Translations under genes and position numbers: made by a program
Origin: Ephydatia muelleri
Taxonomy: Eukaryota > Porifera > Demospongiae > Spongillida > Spongillidae
DNA: 64,000 nt
Assembly: GCA_013339895.1 (NCBI GenBank)
Contig: JABACO010000002.1
Location: 7,348,924 to 7,412,923, forward strand
Direction of reading: 5' to 3'
Notes under the pieces: model-generated
Told to the model about the DNA's origin: nothing
The model's input: the letters and a program-made list of their open reading frames with translations, nothing else
Databases searched by the model: none
In this document: piece after piece, positions 23,869-34,421 of the stretch
Layout: the number at the start of each line of letters is the position of its first letter
Position numbering within the stretch: position 1 is the stretch's first letter

Positions 23869-25779
23869 GATCTGGACTCACCAAGCAGCTGCAGCAGCAT
23901 ATATTTAGAATCATTTTGAACAAGGTTATTTTCATCCACTGTATCTGTGTGTGTGTTGTTGTATACTGTACAATATGTGTGTACTATCAATGTATTTGTG
24001 TTGTACCTGTGTCCAACATTGCTGGCTGTGCATATGCCGTTCCCATTATACATTGAGGTGTTTTCATTCGATAAAGTACTACTTCGATAATGCAACCAAA
24101 GGGACAACTGAGTTCCAAGTGAGTGGTGGCATTGCAGAAGGAACAGGATGTTTCTCTAGGGGAACATCACTTACGGTTTGCTTGGAACTTCCTCCAGATA
24201 ATTAAGTAACAAAACACTTTCGATCCTTTGGCATCTTAAAATTGGGTACGTAGTCTTATGGCTCATTTAACTTCGCCCAGCAACATGAGCTGGGAGAATG
24301 GGCACATTCTCACAGGCGGCTTCTCGTTTAATTAAGCCTGAGCTGTATAGCCATATGCATGCACACTCTGCATGATCAGCCTACACGCTCTGCATGATCA
24401 GCCTACACGCATTCAATCCTAGCCCACTCCTATACTAATACCCTGGACGGGAAAATGTATCCATATATGTGTACATGCAAGTATCTGATGTAGCATACCT
24501 CCACAAGTAAGCATGGCTGTGCTACATCAGACTATAGCATGTAATTTACGTGTTTAATTGTGTAGGTACATGTATACAATACATGTATAAACAACAGCAA
24601 GTATGTGTAAAAAGGTGAGACAGTTGCTCCATTGCAGAAATGGCACATGCATACAATTGTATATGTAGCCATTCTTGGAGATGTACGCTACATGTTTTTG
24701 AGCAACAGTTTTGACTTCATTCACAGGTGGTGCGCGCAATTGACAGCACACCTAGCGTAGTGACACACAAATTATCCACACAATACACCTCAACCATTTC
24801 GCATTCTTTTTACACATGTATTGGATGTAAAGGTGCCTTGCCGATACATGCATGGAGATCTAGAGGAGAGGCATGTTATCTAACAGAAATAGTAAGGTCT
24901 GCACCTGTGATAAAGTATACGTAACACTAAACCACCTCATCATTTGTGTAACAACACTCCATATCTCACACACAGCACTAAAAACCATATAAAATAGGAC
25001 ATCAATTCTTTTTAAAGTACAACATACTACTTGTATGGAACACAAATACATGTACATTTGCACATATACAGAACACCGTGTATGCACATACTGTGTAAAT
25101 TAAATCAGTTATTCATACGAGAACAGTAAACCTATCAGTCCCAGATCTTCATTGCACTCTGCTGACTTGCAGACCTACATGTAAATTGGTTGTTTAACGT
25201 GAAGAATGAAAAGACCAATCACAAAGCAAACATGACATAAAATGGTACACACAAAGTAAGGAAAATGTTTGCTTAGGTGTGCATTTATTAGAAGCCACAT
25301 GCATAGTTCATAATGTAATGACAATTGTGTGTGCACCACACATATAGTTCAACCGGACTAGCTATCAACATAATGCTTCAACAGTGCTGATGACAGGAGC
25401 TTCAATTGTACATGTATTGGTTGCAGTTGAACATTTAACAAAGCTTGAAATTGAGGAAGCAACCTCTCTATATACTCTGCATGTTCCACCATTAGGGTAC
25501 TTACAGTGCTAGTATGCACCCTCTATGCACGCTACATAGTGACCTTACATTTACATGCACTGTGCAGCGCCATGCTATATTCCTCATGTCCCCCCTGCTT
25601 ACATTTTCTCTATGGAAAGGCACTATTTGCTTTGATGGATAATTACATTCCCTCTATAATCATTCAGTTTTCATGAATAACTAATCAATTGATGTTATAG
25701 AGCCTTGAATTACTTAAAAAAGATTATTTCTTACCTAATTAAGGTAGCAGATCTCAAAATAGTCTCGAGAGCATTATTA
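23869..25779. other. Intergenic, TACATGTA-rich; small 24-bp duplication
   Basis: CTCTGCATGATCAGCCTACACG occurs twice in tandem at about 24365-24411. A weak inverted pair around GATGTAGCA lies at 24487-24535. No gene seen. Confidence 0.5.
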
Positions 25780-26215
25780 CCAGCCTAGTCTGCGATGCGG
25801 AGGATCTCTCATCAGAAGAACGGAAACAGCTGAAGAAACTGTTGCACCGATTCTCTGACGTCATCATATCTTTGTCCGATTCGGAGAACGGAAATGATTC
25901 AATGTCATCATATCAACACAGAGAATGCAAAACCCGTTAAGCAAGCTCCTCGACGGCTATCCTTTCATCATCTTAAGGAGGTGAAGAAATTAGTGGAGAG
26001 CATGCTTGATAACAATGTGATTGAACCTTCGAATGGGCCGTGGGCGTCGCCAATAGTGTTGGTGAAGAAGAAAGATGGTTCGACCAGATTTTGTGTTGAT
26101 TTCCGTCAGCTAAATTAAGTCACCAGGAAGGACGCTCATCCCATTCCAAGGATTGACGAGACTTTGGATGCAGTGCATGGAGCATGTTGGCTTTCAACGC
26201 TTGACCTGGCCAGGT
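25780..26215 (+). mobile_element. Ty3/Gypsy LTR-retrotransposon pol fossil
   Basis: Encodes the region leading into and including the first part of a Gypsy-type reverse transcriptase (PWASPIVLVKKKDGSTRFCVD is the hallmark). No LTRs, gag or integrase were found beside it. A short, broken fragment. Age cannot be dated without relatives; loss of everything else suggests it is not recent. Confidence 0.75.
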
Positions 26216-26325
26216 GAAACTAGCACTAATAAATAATAAATTAGAATAAAATAATAAATTAAGTCAATGTATTAATGCAATTCGAACTACACTGAAGTTC
26301 CTATTTAATTACTAACACAATTGCA

Positions 26326-26390
26326 TGTGCATGCACACACACAAACACACACAAACACACACACACAAACACACACACACCACACACAAA

Positions 26391-26421
<31 letters not shown>

Positions 26422-26441
26422 CAACACACACACACACACCT
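26326..26441. repeat. (CA)n microsatellite
   Basis: Imperfect CA/CAAA repeats. Confidence 0.95.
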
Positions 26442-26908
26442 CATCCCTGCAGTGAATATAGTCTTTCTCTTAAGTGGTCATATCTATCAGTAACCAACTG
26501 TTAGGAAACCATGGCAACTCATGTTTCATGACATCACAGATGTAATAACTTACTACACTCAGTACACTATACCCTGCATTGTTACATTGTATGTATGTGT
26601 ACACCCTTTAGTTAAAGAGTGTGCACAGGCAAGTGATCCGAGTCACTTTACAAGCTCTATGTACTGGATCAGATCATATTGCATGTATTGTCTGTAGATC
26701 CTTCAATGTTATCATTGCACCAGGCAACACAAACACAAATTCCTATGCAAAAACATTTATAAGAATGCTTAAAAAGGCATGGGCTAACAATGTTTGATTA
26801 GTGCAATTAGAACCTTTGTGCACATTACACCACATATACTTCATCATATGGTCCTGCTGCAGTATCCTGTGGCATTAGTGGCAATTACTTTGCATGACCT
26901 GTAAAGTC

Positions 26909-26950
26909 GGGGGGGGGGGGGGGGGGGTGGGGGGGGGGGGGGGGGGGGGG
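26909..26950. repeat. Poly-G tract
   Basis: G run broken by a single T. Confidence 0.95.
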
Positions 26951-27419
26951 GATCTGGTATAGTATGTTGTATAGGGGGGTCTGGTATATACTATGGGGAA
27001 GTCGATGGAAAGTACCAGCAATTAATACATCTACATGCACACACTTTGTGTTGACGAGTGTGATGTGACTTGTGACACGTCTAATACCACTAGATGACTG
27101 GCTACATACAGCGAGTGGTCATGGTACAACACAGCCTGGAGGAGTGTATGACACCGTCCAACTAAAGCCCTCCTCCCCAGTCCACTTTCAGCCTAAAACG
27201 AGGCCAGCACTCTTTCTCCAGCACCAGTGTCTGCACCAAGACAAGTACACTGTTAACACACTACATGCTAACACCTAACACCTGCACTCCCCTCCTCCTC
27301 CTTCGAATGTTCTGCTTTCAAACACACGATTCCTATACCTTCCTTATGCCTGACCTATATCTGTCCTTCGTTCCCCTCATTCTCTCTCACCTCTCCCCCC
27401 AACCCTTCCTTCCCTCGTC

Positions 27420-27590
27420 ACTGAGGTATTAGGTGTGTATGTGTCTGGGGAGGTGTGCATGTGTTAGGGTGAGGTATTAGGTGTGGATGTGTTTGGGGAG
27501 GTGTGCATGTGTTAGGGTGAGGTATTAGGTGTGCATGTGTTTGGGGAGGTGTGCATGTGTTAGGGTGAGGTATTAGGTGTGCCTGTGGCC
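27420..27590. repeat. 48-bp minisatellite, about 3.5 copies
   Basis: Unit starts GAGGTGTGCATGTGTTAGGG and continues GTGAGGTATTAGGTG. The ORF on the minus strand with HLIPHPNTCTPPQT repeats is a by-product. Confidence 0.9.
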
Positions 27591-27690
27591 CCATACACTG
27601 GACAACTTCATAGTCCCATGCACTGGTCCACTTCATAGTCCCATGCACTGGTCCACTTCATAGTCTCATGCACTGATCCACTTCATACTG
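27591..27690. repeat. 25-bp minisatellite, about four copies
   Basis: Unit CACTGGTCCACTTCATAGTC plus CCATG, with the last copies degraded. Adjoins the 48-bp array. Confidence 0.85.
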
Positions 27691-29139
27691 GTCCACTTCA
27701 TCCTCCTCCTTCTCCACCAAACTAACCCATGATGAGGGGGGAGGGGGAGGGTGTTAGAAGTTAGTTAATTAATTTGAAACCTGAGGGGAAGTCCATCTCG
27801 TCCTGAACGTTGGTCCTCACCAATTTGATGGCCCCTGACACCATCTGGCCCCTGACACCATCTGGCCCCCGCCGCTCGACCTGGCACACTTCACCACCCA
27901 CCTTGTTGTGGTAGTGTCATACAATCTTGTGGTAGTTTTAAAAAATGCACAATAACCTTCATATTTTGCGCCCCGCTTCAGCTTTCAGCATATCTTGCTT
28001 AGCTTTTTCAGTATGGGTCTCACTAGAGTACCTCTATGGGTCACTAATGGGTCACTAGAACTGAGTACCCAAGACAGTACCATAGATTTAGACAGTCACA
28101 GTCACTAAACAGGAACAGCACGCTCGCTTAGGGTCTTCCTGTCCGTCTTAGCACACCATACTACGCTTAGGGTCTAGTATCTATACAGCATAGCGAGCTC
28201 CCTCCTCAACCGCACCCTCACCCTTGACATGACACCATAACTTGTTCAGCGTCCATTGTGCACGACGCAGCACAAACACACATGTACACAAACTAGAATG
28301 TACACAAAACACAACACAACAACTTTAATTAGAGCAAGGTGCCAACAACACACCTTCTCAGGGAAAAAACCCCACATGGGAAAAAAAAACCTGTTGGGGG
28401 ACAAAAACCCAATAGGGGAGAAAAACCCGTGCCACACACAACATGACATAAATGTTCAGCTCTCTTCCATCCTCCTGCTCCATCTCACTTCGGTGTTGCA
28501 CTTCTGGGGAACCTTGTCAAGGAAACATCTGCATCTGCTTGTAATGAGGATGAGCAACACTCCCCCATACCGTGAAAAAATCACCGTAACTGCCACAACC
28601 GTGCACAGACGCTTAGAATGACTTTTAACCCCTGTTCACACCTCCTTATACTCACCCCCCACGAGGTGGCTCACGTGCTCTTACTACCGGATGGGAGCAT
28701 AGTTTCTGTCTAATTCACTGCGTTCAACCGACAGAAACATATATCTGTACGGTTTTAAATCCATGTGCAAATATAAGACAGCACCATAGATTTTACTATG
28801 ACAGTACAAACACACATGCATGCACAAACACAACCCTTACAGGAAGTGACCTACGGTGATACAGGTGGGTGTAGTGATACAGGTGGATGTGGTGATATAG
28901 GTGACCCTCCCCTGATGACCCCTCCCACCTGTGTAGGTCTCTTTCAATCTCTTCAAATGGTAGACACAGTACAGCAGTCTCCGTAATGGTTTGGGGGATC
29001 TCCTCGCAAGGTGGCATACAGGCAGGACAAAAATGTCCCCCAGAATCAGAATCAGGGGCTAGTGGTACTGCTGGGAGTGTTTTGTGAGCGGCCAAATGTC
29101 ACTATGATAGTGTCAGGACTGTAGGTTGCATACATTAGC
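27691..29139. other. Non-coding, with small local duplications
   Basis: Local repeats include CCCCTGACACCATCTGG at 27832-27866, a GATACAGGTGG series at 28858-28900 and G/C-run clusters at 28360-28430. No gene recognised. Confidence 0.4.
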
Positions 29140-29480
29140 AAAGTTGTCCCTACTCAGGGACATGGTTAGAACAATATGTGTATGTGACGTTTAGGTAGCT
29201 GTTGGGGGAGGGGGAGGGGGGGTGCCAAATGACTTCAGTGTAACTTAAAATTTCTATCACTTGACTCACCTGAAGTTCCAACAGTAGACAGTGAAGTTTT
29301 TCCTCTACTCAGAGAACAATATGTGATGTTTAGGTAGCATAGCAATATGCATAGGTGATGGGGGGTGGGGGGGGGGGGGGGGGGGGGGGTGCACCTGACT
29401 CCAACAGTGGACAGTGAGACATGGTCAGAACAATTAGGTAGCAGCATGGCAATATGCATAGGTGATGCCACCCCCCCCCT
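29140..29480. repeat. Imperfect tandem repeat with a G tract
   Basis: Blocks of the type AGAACAATATGTG ... TTTAGGTAGC ... GCAATATGCATAGGTGATG recur three times with divergence, one carrying a G tract at 29359-29389. Confidence 0.6.
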
Positions 29481-29489
29481 CCTCCATCA

Positions 29490-30560
29490 GATGCATACCA
29501 CGAGTATCCCTGAGCTGACGTGTGTGGAGGACACTGACTACATAAAGAAAGCCCTCTTGCTGCACAAGTCTGAACACGAGGCCGAGGAGGTCTTCAGGAG
29601 AGTCATGAATCTAGTGCCTGGACATCAAGTGGACTTTCCAGGTCATGTGGAAAATATGTGTGTACATGTGCGTGCATATATGTGTGTAAGAGTGGCTCTA
29701 CGCTTGGGTTTGCGCTGCTGGTCTGTGCTACGCTACACAGGTATATCTCTCATTACTTTAGGGAACATCGCTGGATTTAAACAAAGGAGGGTCTGTGATG
29801 TGAGGTTTGTATGGAGGGGGTCTGTGATGTGAGGTTTGTGGGTCTGTGATGTGAGGTTTGTATGGAGGGGGTCTGTGATCTGAGGTTTGTAGGGATGGAG
29901 TTGGGTGGAAATGTTCCACCTGCAAGACGGTCAGTCAGAGAGAGCAGTTTTTTTGCGAAGTCCCAACTTACCCTACAGACCTGGCTTATGCTTCTCCATT
30001 TCTGGTCACGCCAGAACCCAGTTTCTGACACTGCTGAGTGTGCCAAGGTTGCCCTCAATATGGCAGTGGACGTGTACCAATGGCTGAGAGAGGTGTGTTC
30101 CACAAGACTGATAAATGATGGACCAGTGATGCTCGGAGGTCCCGGAGTGATAGTCCAGATAGATGAGTCCCTCTTCAAGCATAGGCCTTAATTAAGGTAG
30201 TATGTGTACTGAATAAAATGACCGTATTCTATTGCTGCAGTACCACCGAGGTAGACGTGCTGACTATGAACAGTGGGTGTTTGGGATGGTGGACACCTCT
30301 CACACCCTTCCTTGGGGTACATGCGATCATCCACTCTGATGAATGGGCAGCTTACACCAGGATATGCAATATGCCAAAGAGAACCACGCTATTGAGTTTG
30401 TAAATCGAACCAATGGTGTGACGTGCACACCCAGAATATAGAGAGCTATTGGAACAGGGTGAAGAGACAATGAAGGGTGTGCACAGCCATCAACTCACCA
30501 GTTATCTGGATGAGTTTATGTGGCGGGAGAGGTATGGCAGGACTAGTGCCCCGGGAAGTA
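29490..30560 (+). pseudogene. Merlin (IS1016/IS1595-like) DDE transposase, decayed
   Basis: Pieces of one transposase lie in order: RESSFFAKSQLTLQTWLMLL, then VIVQIDESLFKHRP (first Asp), YHRGRRADYEQWVFGMVDTS, IHSDEWAAY (second Asp), HTQNIESYWNRVK (Glu) and YLDEFMWRERYG. These are the diagnostic ISXO2-like blocks of the Merlin superfamily, which cuts and pastes DNA with a DDE nuclease. The frame is lost at several points after the second Asp, and the zinc-finger region at 29789-29900 is replaced by a 30-bp tandem repeat (GGTCTGTGATGTGAGGTTTG). The acidic N-terminal ORF piece at 29500-29650 may or may not belong. No terminal inverted repeats were found. Dead copy. Confidence 0.75.
29789..29898. 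repeat. About 30-bp tandem repeat in the Merlin relic
   Basis: GGTCTGTGATGTGAGGTTTG repeats four times, with or without the tail TATGGAGGG. Confidence 0.85.
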
Positions 30561-30634
30561 CAGTATAGTGTATCTGTTGATTGAAATTCAGCTCATTAAA
30601 AATTCATATGGGGCCGTCAATAGGGGATGATCGC

Positions 30635-30794
30635 CCCCCCCCCCCCCCCCCCCCCCCCTCCCCTCCCGAGTAACGCGCACGCGACGGACAAGGATCTACA
30701 GAAACTCAGTTGTACAGACCCCCCCCCCCCCCCCCCTTCCTTTGAAACAGCTTCTCATACATTGTCGCCCCTCTGGTCAAACAGCCCCCCCCCC
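30635..30794. repeat. Poly-C tracts
   Basis: C runs at about 30636-30658, 30720-30736 and 30785-30794, with a short unremarkable segment between. Confidence 0.9.
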
Positions 30795-30924
30795 TAGTCT
30801 TGTACCCAGACCCACCATGACGTAAGTGTTTATCGCTTACACTACGACACCTACCACAGGTGTCGTAGTGTTTATACTGTAAGCGATAAACATTTACGTC
30901 ATGGTGGGTCTGGGTATGAGACAA
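30795..30924. mobile_element. Foldback MITE, 130 bp
   Basis: TAGTCTTGTACCCAGACCC at the left pairs with GGGTCTGGGTATGAGAC at the right. The arms continue through CCACCATGACGTAA and ACTACGACACCT to a five-base loop. It lies inside poly-C. Its ends resemble those of the elements at 1-588 and 10408-10463. Confidence 0.85.
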
Positions 30925-31141
30925 CCCCCCCCCCCCCCCCCTCCTCCCTCTTCCCATAACAAATTCCTGGATCCAGGGCTGTTCACCAAGCATTGCTTCG
31001 AACAAGAAATCAAATGATCTCATGCATCCAATGATCGCATATTGGTTTCCTTTACCACAGTACATAAAGGACCTTGTAGTTGGAAAGAATCCTATCTAGG
31101 CATTCTGCATTGTAGTCAACCGAGTGGGGCACAATGATCTT

Positions 31142-31439
31142 ACAAGTAAAGAAAAACATTCTCTAACGAGAAAGTTGGTGGGCATATAGGATTGACAATG
31201 TTGGTGTAAAAAGCACGGAAACAAGTGTGACAGAAATGTTACTGGAAAATTGAAATAGGCCTATATTTTCTCAGGCGTGCGCTGCCTAAATGTGACTGGG
31301 CTAAATATAGGCCTATTTCAATTTTCCAGTAACATTTCTGTCACACTTGTTTCCGTGCTTTTTACATCAACATTGTCAATCCTATATGCCCACCAACTTT
31401 CTCGTTAGAGAATGTTTTTATTTACTTGTTTAATAAGTT
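31142..31439. mobile_element. Foldback MITE, about 300 bp
   Basis: ACAAGTAAAGAAAAACATTC at the left pairs with its complement at the right over arms of more than 110 bp. The arms are nearly identical, and the loop of about 45 bp is near 31270-31310. Non-coding; the high arm identity suggests recent origin or arm conversion. Confidence 0.88.
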
Positions 31440-31570
31440 TTTTTTTCTCCGTGTCAAAGAACTGTTAAACGCTTTGTTTTTACAATACGACTTTAATAAT
31501 GAAAAGTAATAAATTAACGAACACATAATTAATTAAAAATGGTACGTATAATTGTTTTTAATATAATTAA

Positions 31571-32233
31571 TTATTTTTCCGCCTCCTCGGCCTCTTCTCC
31601 CTCCTCTTCCTCTTCTCCCCCCCCCCCCCGCCTTGGGTATGGCCATGCGGGTGGCGGGGGCAGGAAAAAAGGCGGGGGCAGAACTGGTACTGGCGGTGGG
31701 AGGGGCGCTGCTGGTGGTGGTGGGACTAGCTCTGGGGGGGGGGGGGGCAGCGCTGCTGCTGGCCATGGTGGTGGGGCTAGTGCTGGCGGGGGCAGCGCTG
31801 CTGCTGATGGTGGGGCTAGCGTTGGCGGGGGCAGCGCTGCTGCTGGTGGTGGGGCTAGCGTTGGCGGGGGCAGCGCTGCTGCTGGTGGTGGGGCTAGCGT
31901 TGGCGGGGGCAGCGCTGCTGCTGGTGGTGGGGCTAGCGCTGGTGGGGGCAGCGCTGCTGCTGGTGGTGGGGCTAGCGCTGGTGGGGGCAGCGCTGCTGCT
32001 GGTGGTGGGGCAAGCGTTGGCGGGGGCAGCGCTGCTGCTGGTGGTAGGGCTAGCGCTGGCGGGGCAGCGCTGCTGCTGGTGGTGAGGCTAGCGCTGGCGG
32101 GGGCAGCGCTGCTGCTGGTGGTGAGGCTAGCGCTGGCGGGGGCAGAAGTTGTGATGAAGGAGGATGTATGTGCTTCCTTGACCTCCTCTCCTTCAGAGTC
32201 ATCAAAAAAATCTTTCCCGACTTCTTCAGCCAT
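31571..32233 (-). CDS. Low-complexity ORF with a 13-residue Ala/Pro repeat (uncertain gene)
   Basis: 220 codons on the minus strand, starting MAEEVGKDFFDDSEGEEVKE. Then come about a dozen repeats of AAALPPPTLAPPP, then an acidic tail (GEEEEEGEEAEEAEK). The start and tail are not repetitive and look protein-like, and paired CCAAT boxes lie upstream. Against it, the 39-bp repeat is a multiple of three and stays open on the plus strand too (Gly/Ala/Ser-rich), so openness proves little. No domain recognised. Confidence 0.35.
   Translation of the reverse strand: MAEEVGKDFFDDSEGEEVKEAHTSSFITTSAPASASLTTSSSAAPASASLTTSSSAAPPALALPPAAALPPPTLAPPPAAALPPPALAPPPAAALPPPALAPPPAAALPPPTLAPPPAAALPPPTLAPPPAAALPPPTLAPPSAAALPPPALAPPPWPAAALPPPPPELVPPPPAAPLPPPVPVLPPPFFLPPPPAWPYPRRGGGGEEEEEGEEAEEAEK
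31730..32145. repeat. 39-bp GC-rich minisatellite
   Basis: Unit GGCGGGGGCAGCGCTGCTGC plus TGGTGGTGGGGCTAGCGTT. About ten copies with small variants, much more GC-rich than its flanks. Confidence 0.92.
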
Positions 32234-32377
32234 CTACGTGACAGACAGAGTATTGAAACAACTTGTAAAAAATATTGTATTTACCTTTGAATTTTTTTCA
32301 AGAGAGAAATGTGCTGTTCTACGGGTCGTTGGTTTATACCGGTATACATGCACAGCCACGTTTTCTAGCTGTGCTAC

Positions 32378-32525
32378 AATTCTATTGGTCTAATTTCATC
32401 CGTCCATTCACTGATTGGTCGCTTTTTCATACATGCCATCACATACTGAGGGGGAGGGGTGGAGTGTGTGTGTGTGTGTAGGTGTGCTAAAATTCTATTG
32501 GTAGAATTTCATCCAATCACATGAC
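32378..32525 (-). promoter_or_regulatory. Duplicated CCAAT-box segment upstream of the Ala/Pro ORF
   Basis: Read on the minus strand, ACCAATAG and ACCAATCAG occur near 32380-32420, and a second similar block lies near 32490-32515. The shared block (TTCTATTGGT ... AATTTCATCC on +) is a direct duplication 110 bp apart. CCAAT boxes are typical promoter elements; function is inferred. Confidence 0.35.
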
Positions 32526-33362
32526 CTGAGGTGCATGCAGGTGCAGTGGTGTTGAAATTAGCACATCTGATATATTGTGCTGTTAACTATCTAGCTTCTG
32601 CCACTAGGCCTATCACCTATGGAAATTTATTTTTGTAAATGACCACACCCTGAATCAAGAGCATCAAGCCCAGCTCTGAGGTCTTCAATGGACTTTTGGA
32701 ACAATGAATTTGTTTTTAACACTATTGCTACTTCTTCACTAGTGAGCTTGCGACACTCATTTGTACATTTCCATTTGAAAGGGCGCATGGTGACCTTATC
32801 CCTGTCCTTTATCTCCTCTGCCACTACACACCTACCATTGAGGTCTACTGGAATGGCTCCATGCTGTTTTGTGTGAGTGTACGAATTATCAAAGAAGTAA
32901 AGTTCAGCCCCAGCAGTATGAAACCTATGACTAAAATATCACTCTCTTGCAACTTCTTTGCATTAACCTTACGGATAGTTTTAGCAGTGACCCTGCCTGT
33001 GATCTTCGTACACTGAGTGCTTTAGCAAGTAATGCATCTGCACTAATCTTACTTACTGCTGCACGGGCAGATCTTGTAACAACCTTTTGAGCTAGCAATG
33101 GATGGCTATTGCAAAAAGCATTGTTTACTTCACTCAGAAGCTCACTATCCCTAACAATTGCTTTTTCAAGCCTCACTCCATACTCTGCTAGTGTGCGAGA
33201 GTTGGGCTCAAACAGGGAGTAACTATATGGGAGAAGATAGGGTTGCAGTACTTTTCTTTTACCATACATTATGCCTTATACATGTATCAAAACATTTCAC
33301 CAATTGCGCATTACATGAATTATTTCATTTTCATGCAACTCAATTTTGGGTAACACTTCTGT

Positions 33363-33620
33363 ACACACGTGTAGTGGACCTTTAAAACAACAAAGATTGA
33401 CCCTTTACATGTACATGGGGGAACTTTTACTTGTGGGAAGCCTTACTGTACATCTGATAACAATTAAACACAGCTGCAGCAAGGGCATGACTGACTTGTA
33501 CTATACACACGTGTGTAGTCCTTTCAACATCAGATAACTAATGTACAATGTCAGACTAACCTTTTGTACAAACATTGACCTTTACCAGGGAACTGGGAAG
33601 CCTTACTGTACATCTGATAA
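33363..33620. repeat. Tandem duplication of about 155 bp within the intron
   Basis: GGGAAGCCTTACTGTACATC followed by TGATAA occurs near 33437 and 33594, each preceded by an ACACACGTGT block and a TGACCTTTAC-type block. Confidence 0.6.
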
Positions 33621-33849
33621 TATGCATGCAAGCGTACAAGAAATGTGTTAATGTGTGCATGACAGGAAGCCATGAGCAACTTACATTAGCGGCAGCCCTT
33701 AGACTTTAAATGCTACATACAGCATGCTATTTATAACATACCTTTGGGTGGTAGTGGTAGTTCTACGACCCTTCCAATACCGACTCCTTCTAGCTGCCTT
33801 AATGGTAGCTGAATTGCCCCAGTATATCCGCCTATTAGCAGCACGGTTC

Positions 33850-34235
33850 TCCTCGACGCCCTCTTGATATCGCTGCCTTTTAGCAGCACGGTTCTCCTCG
33901 ACGCCCTCTTGATATCGCTGCCTTTTAGCAGCACGGTTCTCCTCGACGCCCTCTTGATATCGCTGCCTTTTAGCAGCACGGTTCTCCTCGACGCCCTCTT
34001 GATATCGCTGCCTTTTAGCAGCACGGTTCTCCTCGACGCCCTCTTGATATCGCTGCCTTTTAGCAGCACGGTTCTCCTCGACGCCCTCTTGATATCGCTG
34101 CCTTTTAGCAGCACGGTTCTCCTCGACGCCTTCTTGATATCGCTGCCTTTTAGCAGCACGGTTCTCTACGACGCCCTCTTGATATCGCTGCCTTTTAGCA
34201 GCACGGTTCTCCTCGATGCCCTCTTGATATCGCAG
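33850..34235 (-). repeat. 45-bp coding minisatellite
   Basis: Eight to nine copies, nearly identical at the DNA level, encoding RYQEGVEENRAAKRQ. The plus-strand ORF over it (SLPFSSTVLLDALLI) is an antisense artefact. Confidence 0.93.
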
Positions 34236-34421
34236 CCTTTTAGCAGCACGCTTAGATACAGCATTTGCGTTGTAGGTGTCGCGTACAGAGGCCTTCTTTT
34301 CAGGGTCGGCCTTGTAGCGCGCTCGGGCTTTAGCCTTGTTCTCTTGTGATAAAATATCTTCTCGTTTTTGGAGGTATTCCGCTCGTTGCTTAGATCTCTT
34401 CTTTTGATTGCGCGAAGGCAT

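Larger units (their letters stand above)
32627..34421 (-). pseudogene. Charged-repeat protein of a sponge multi-copy family, probably broken
   Basis: The first exon (34421-33742) starts MPSRNQKKRSKQRAEYLQKR, has a KARARYKADPEKKASVRD stretch, then about nine copies of the 15-residue repeat RYQEGVEENRAAKRQ. After an intron, an exon near 33253-32940 encodes VLQPYLLPYSYSLFEPNSRT. It is followed by FHTAGAELYFFDNSYT, KQHGAIPVDLNGRCVVAEE and a cysteine-bearing KWKCTNECRKLTSEE block ending in a stop at 32627. The last two blocks lie in different frames (shift near 32940), which suggests a pseudogene or an unrecognised splice. I recall KADPEKK and RAAKRQRYQ repeats from many Amphimedon proteins, some joined to helicase domains; none is seen here. 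Function unknown. Confidence 0.55.

Noticed and set aside
33864-34349. 161-codon plus-strand ORF with SLPFSSTVLLDALLI repeats
   Set aside because: Exact antisense of the charged 45-bp repeat; openness follows from the repeat length.
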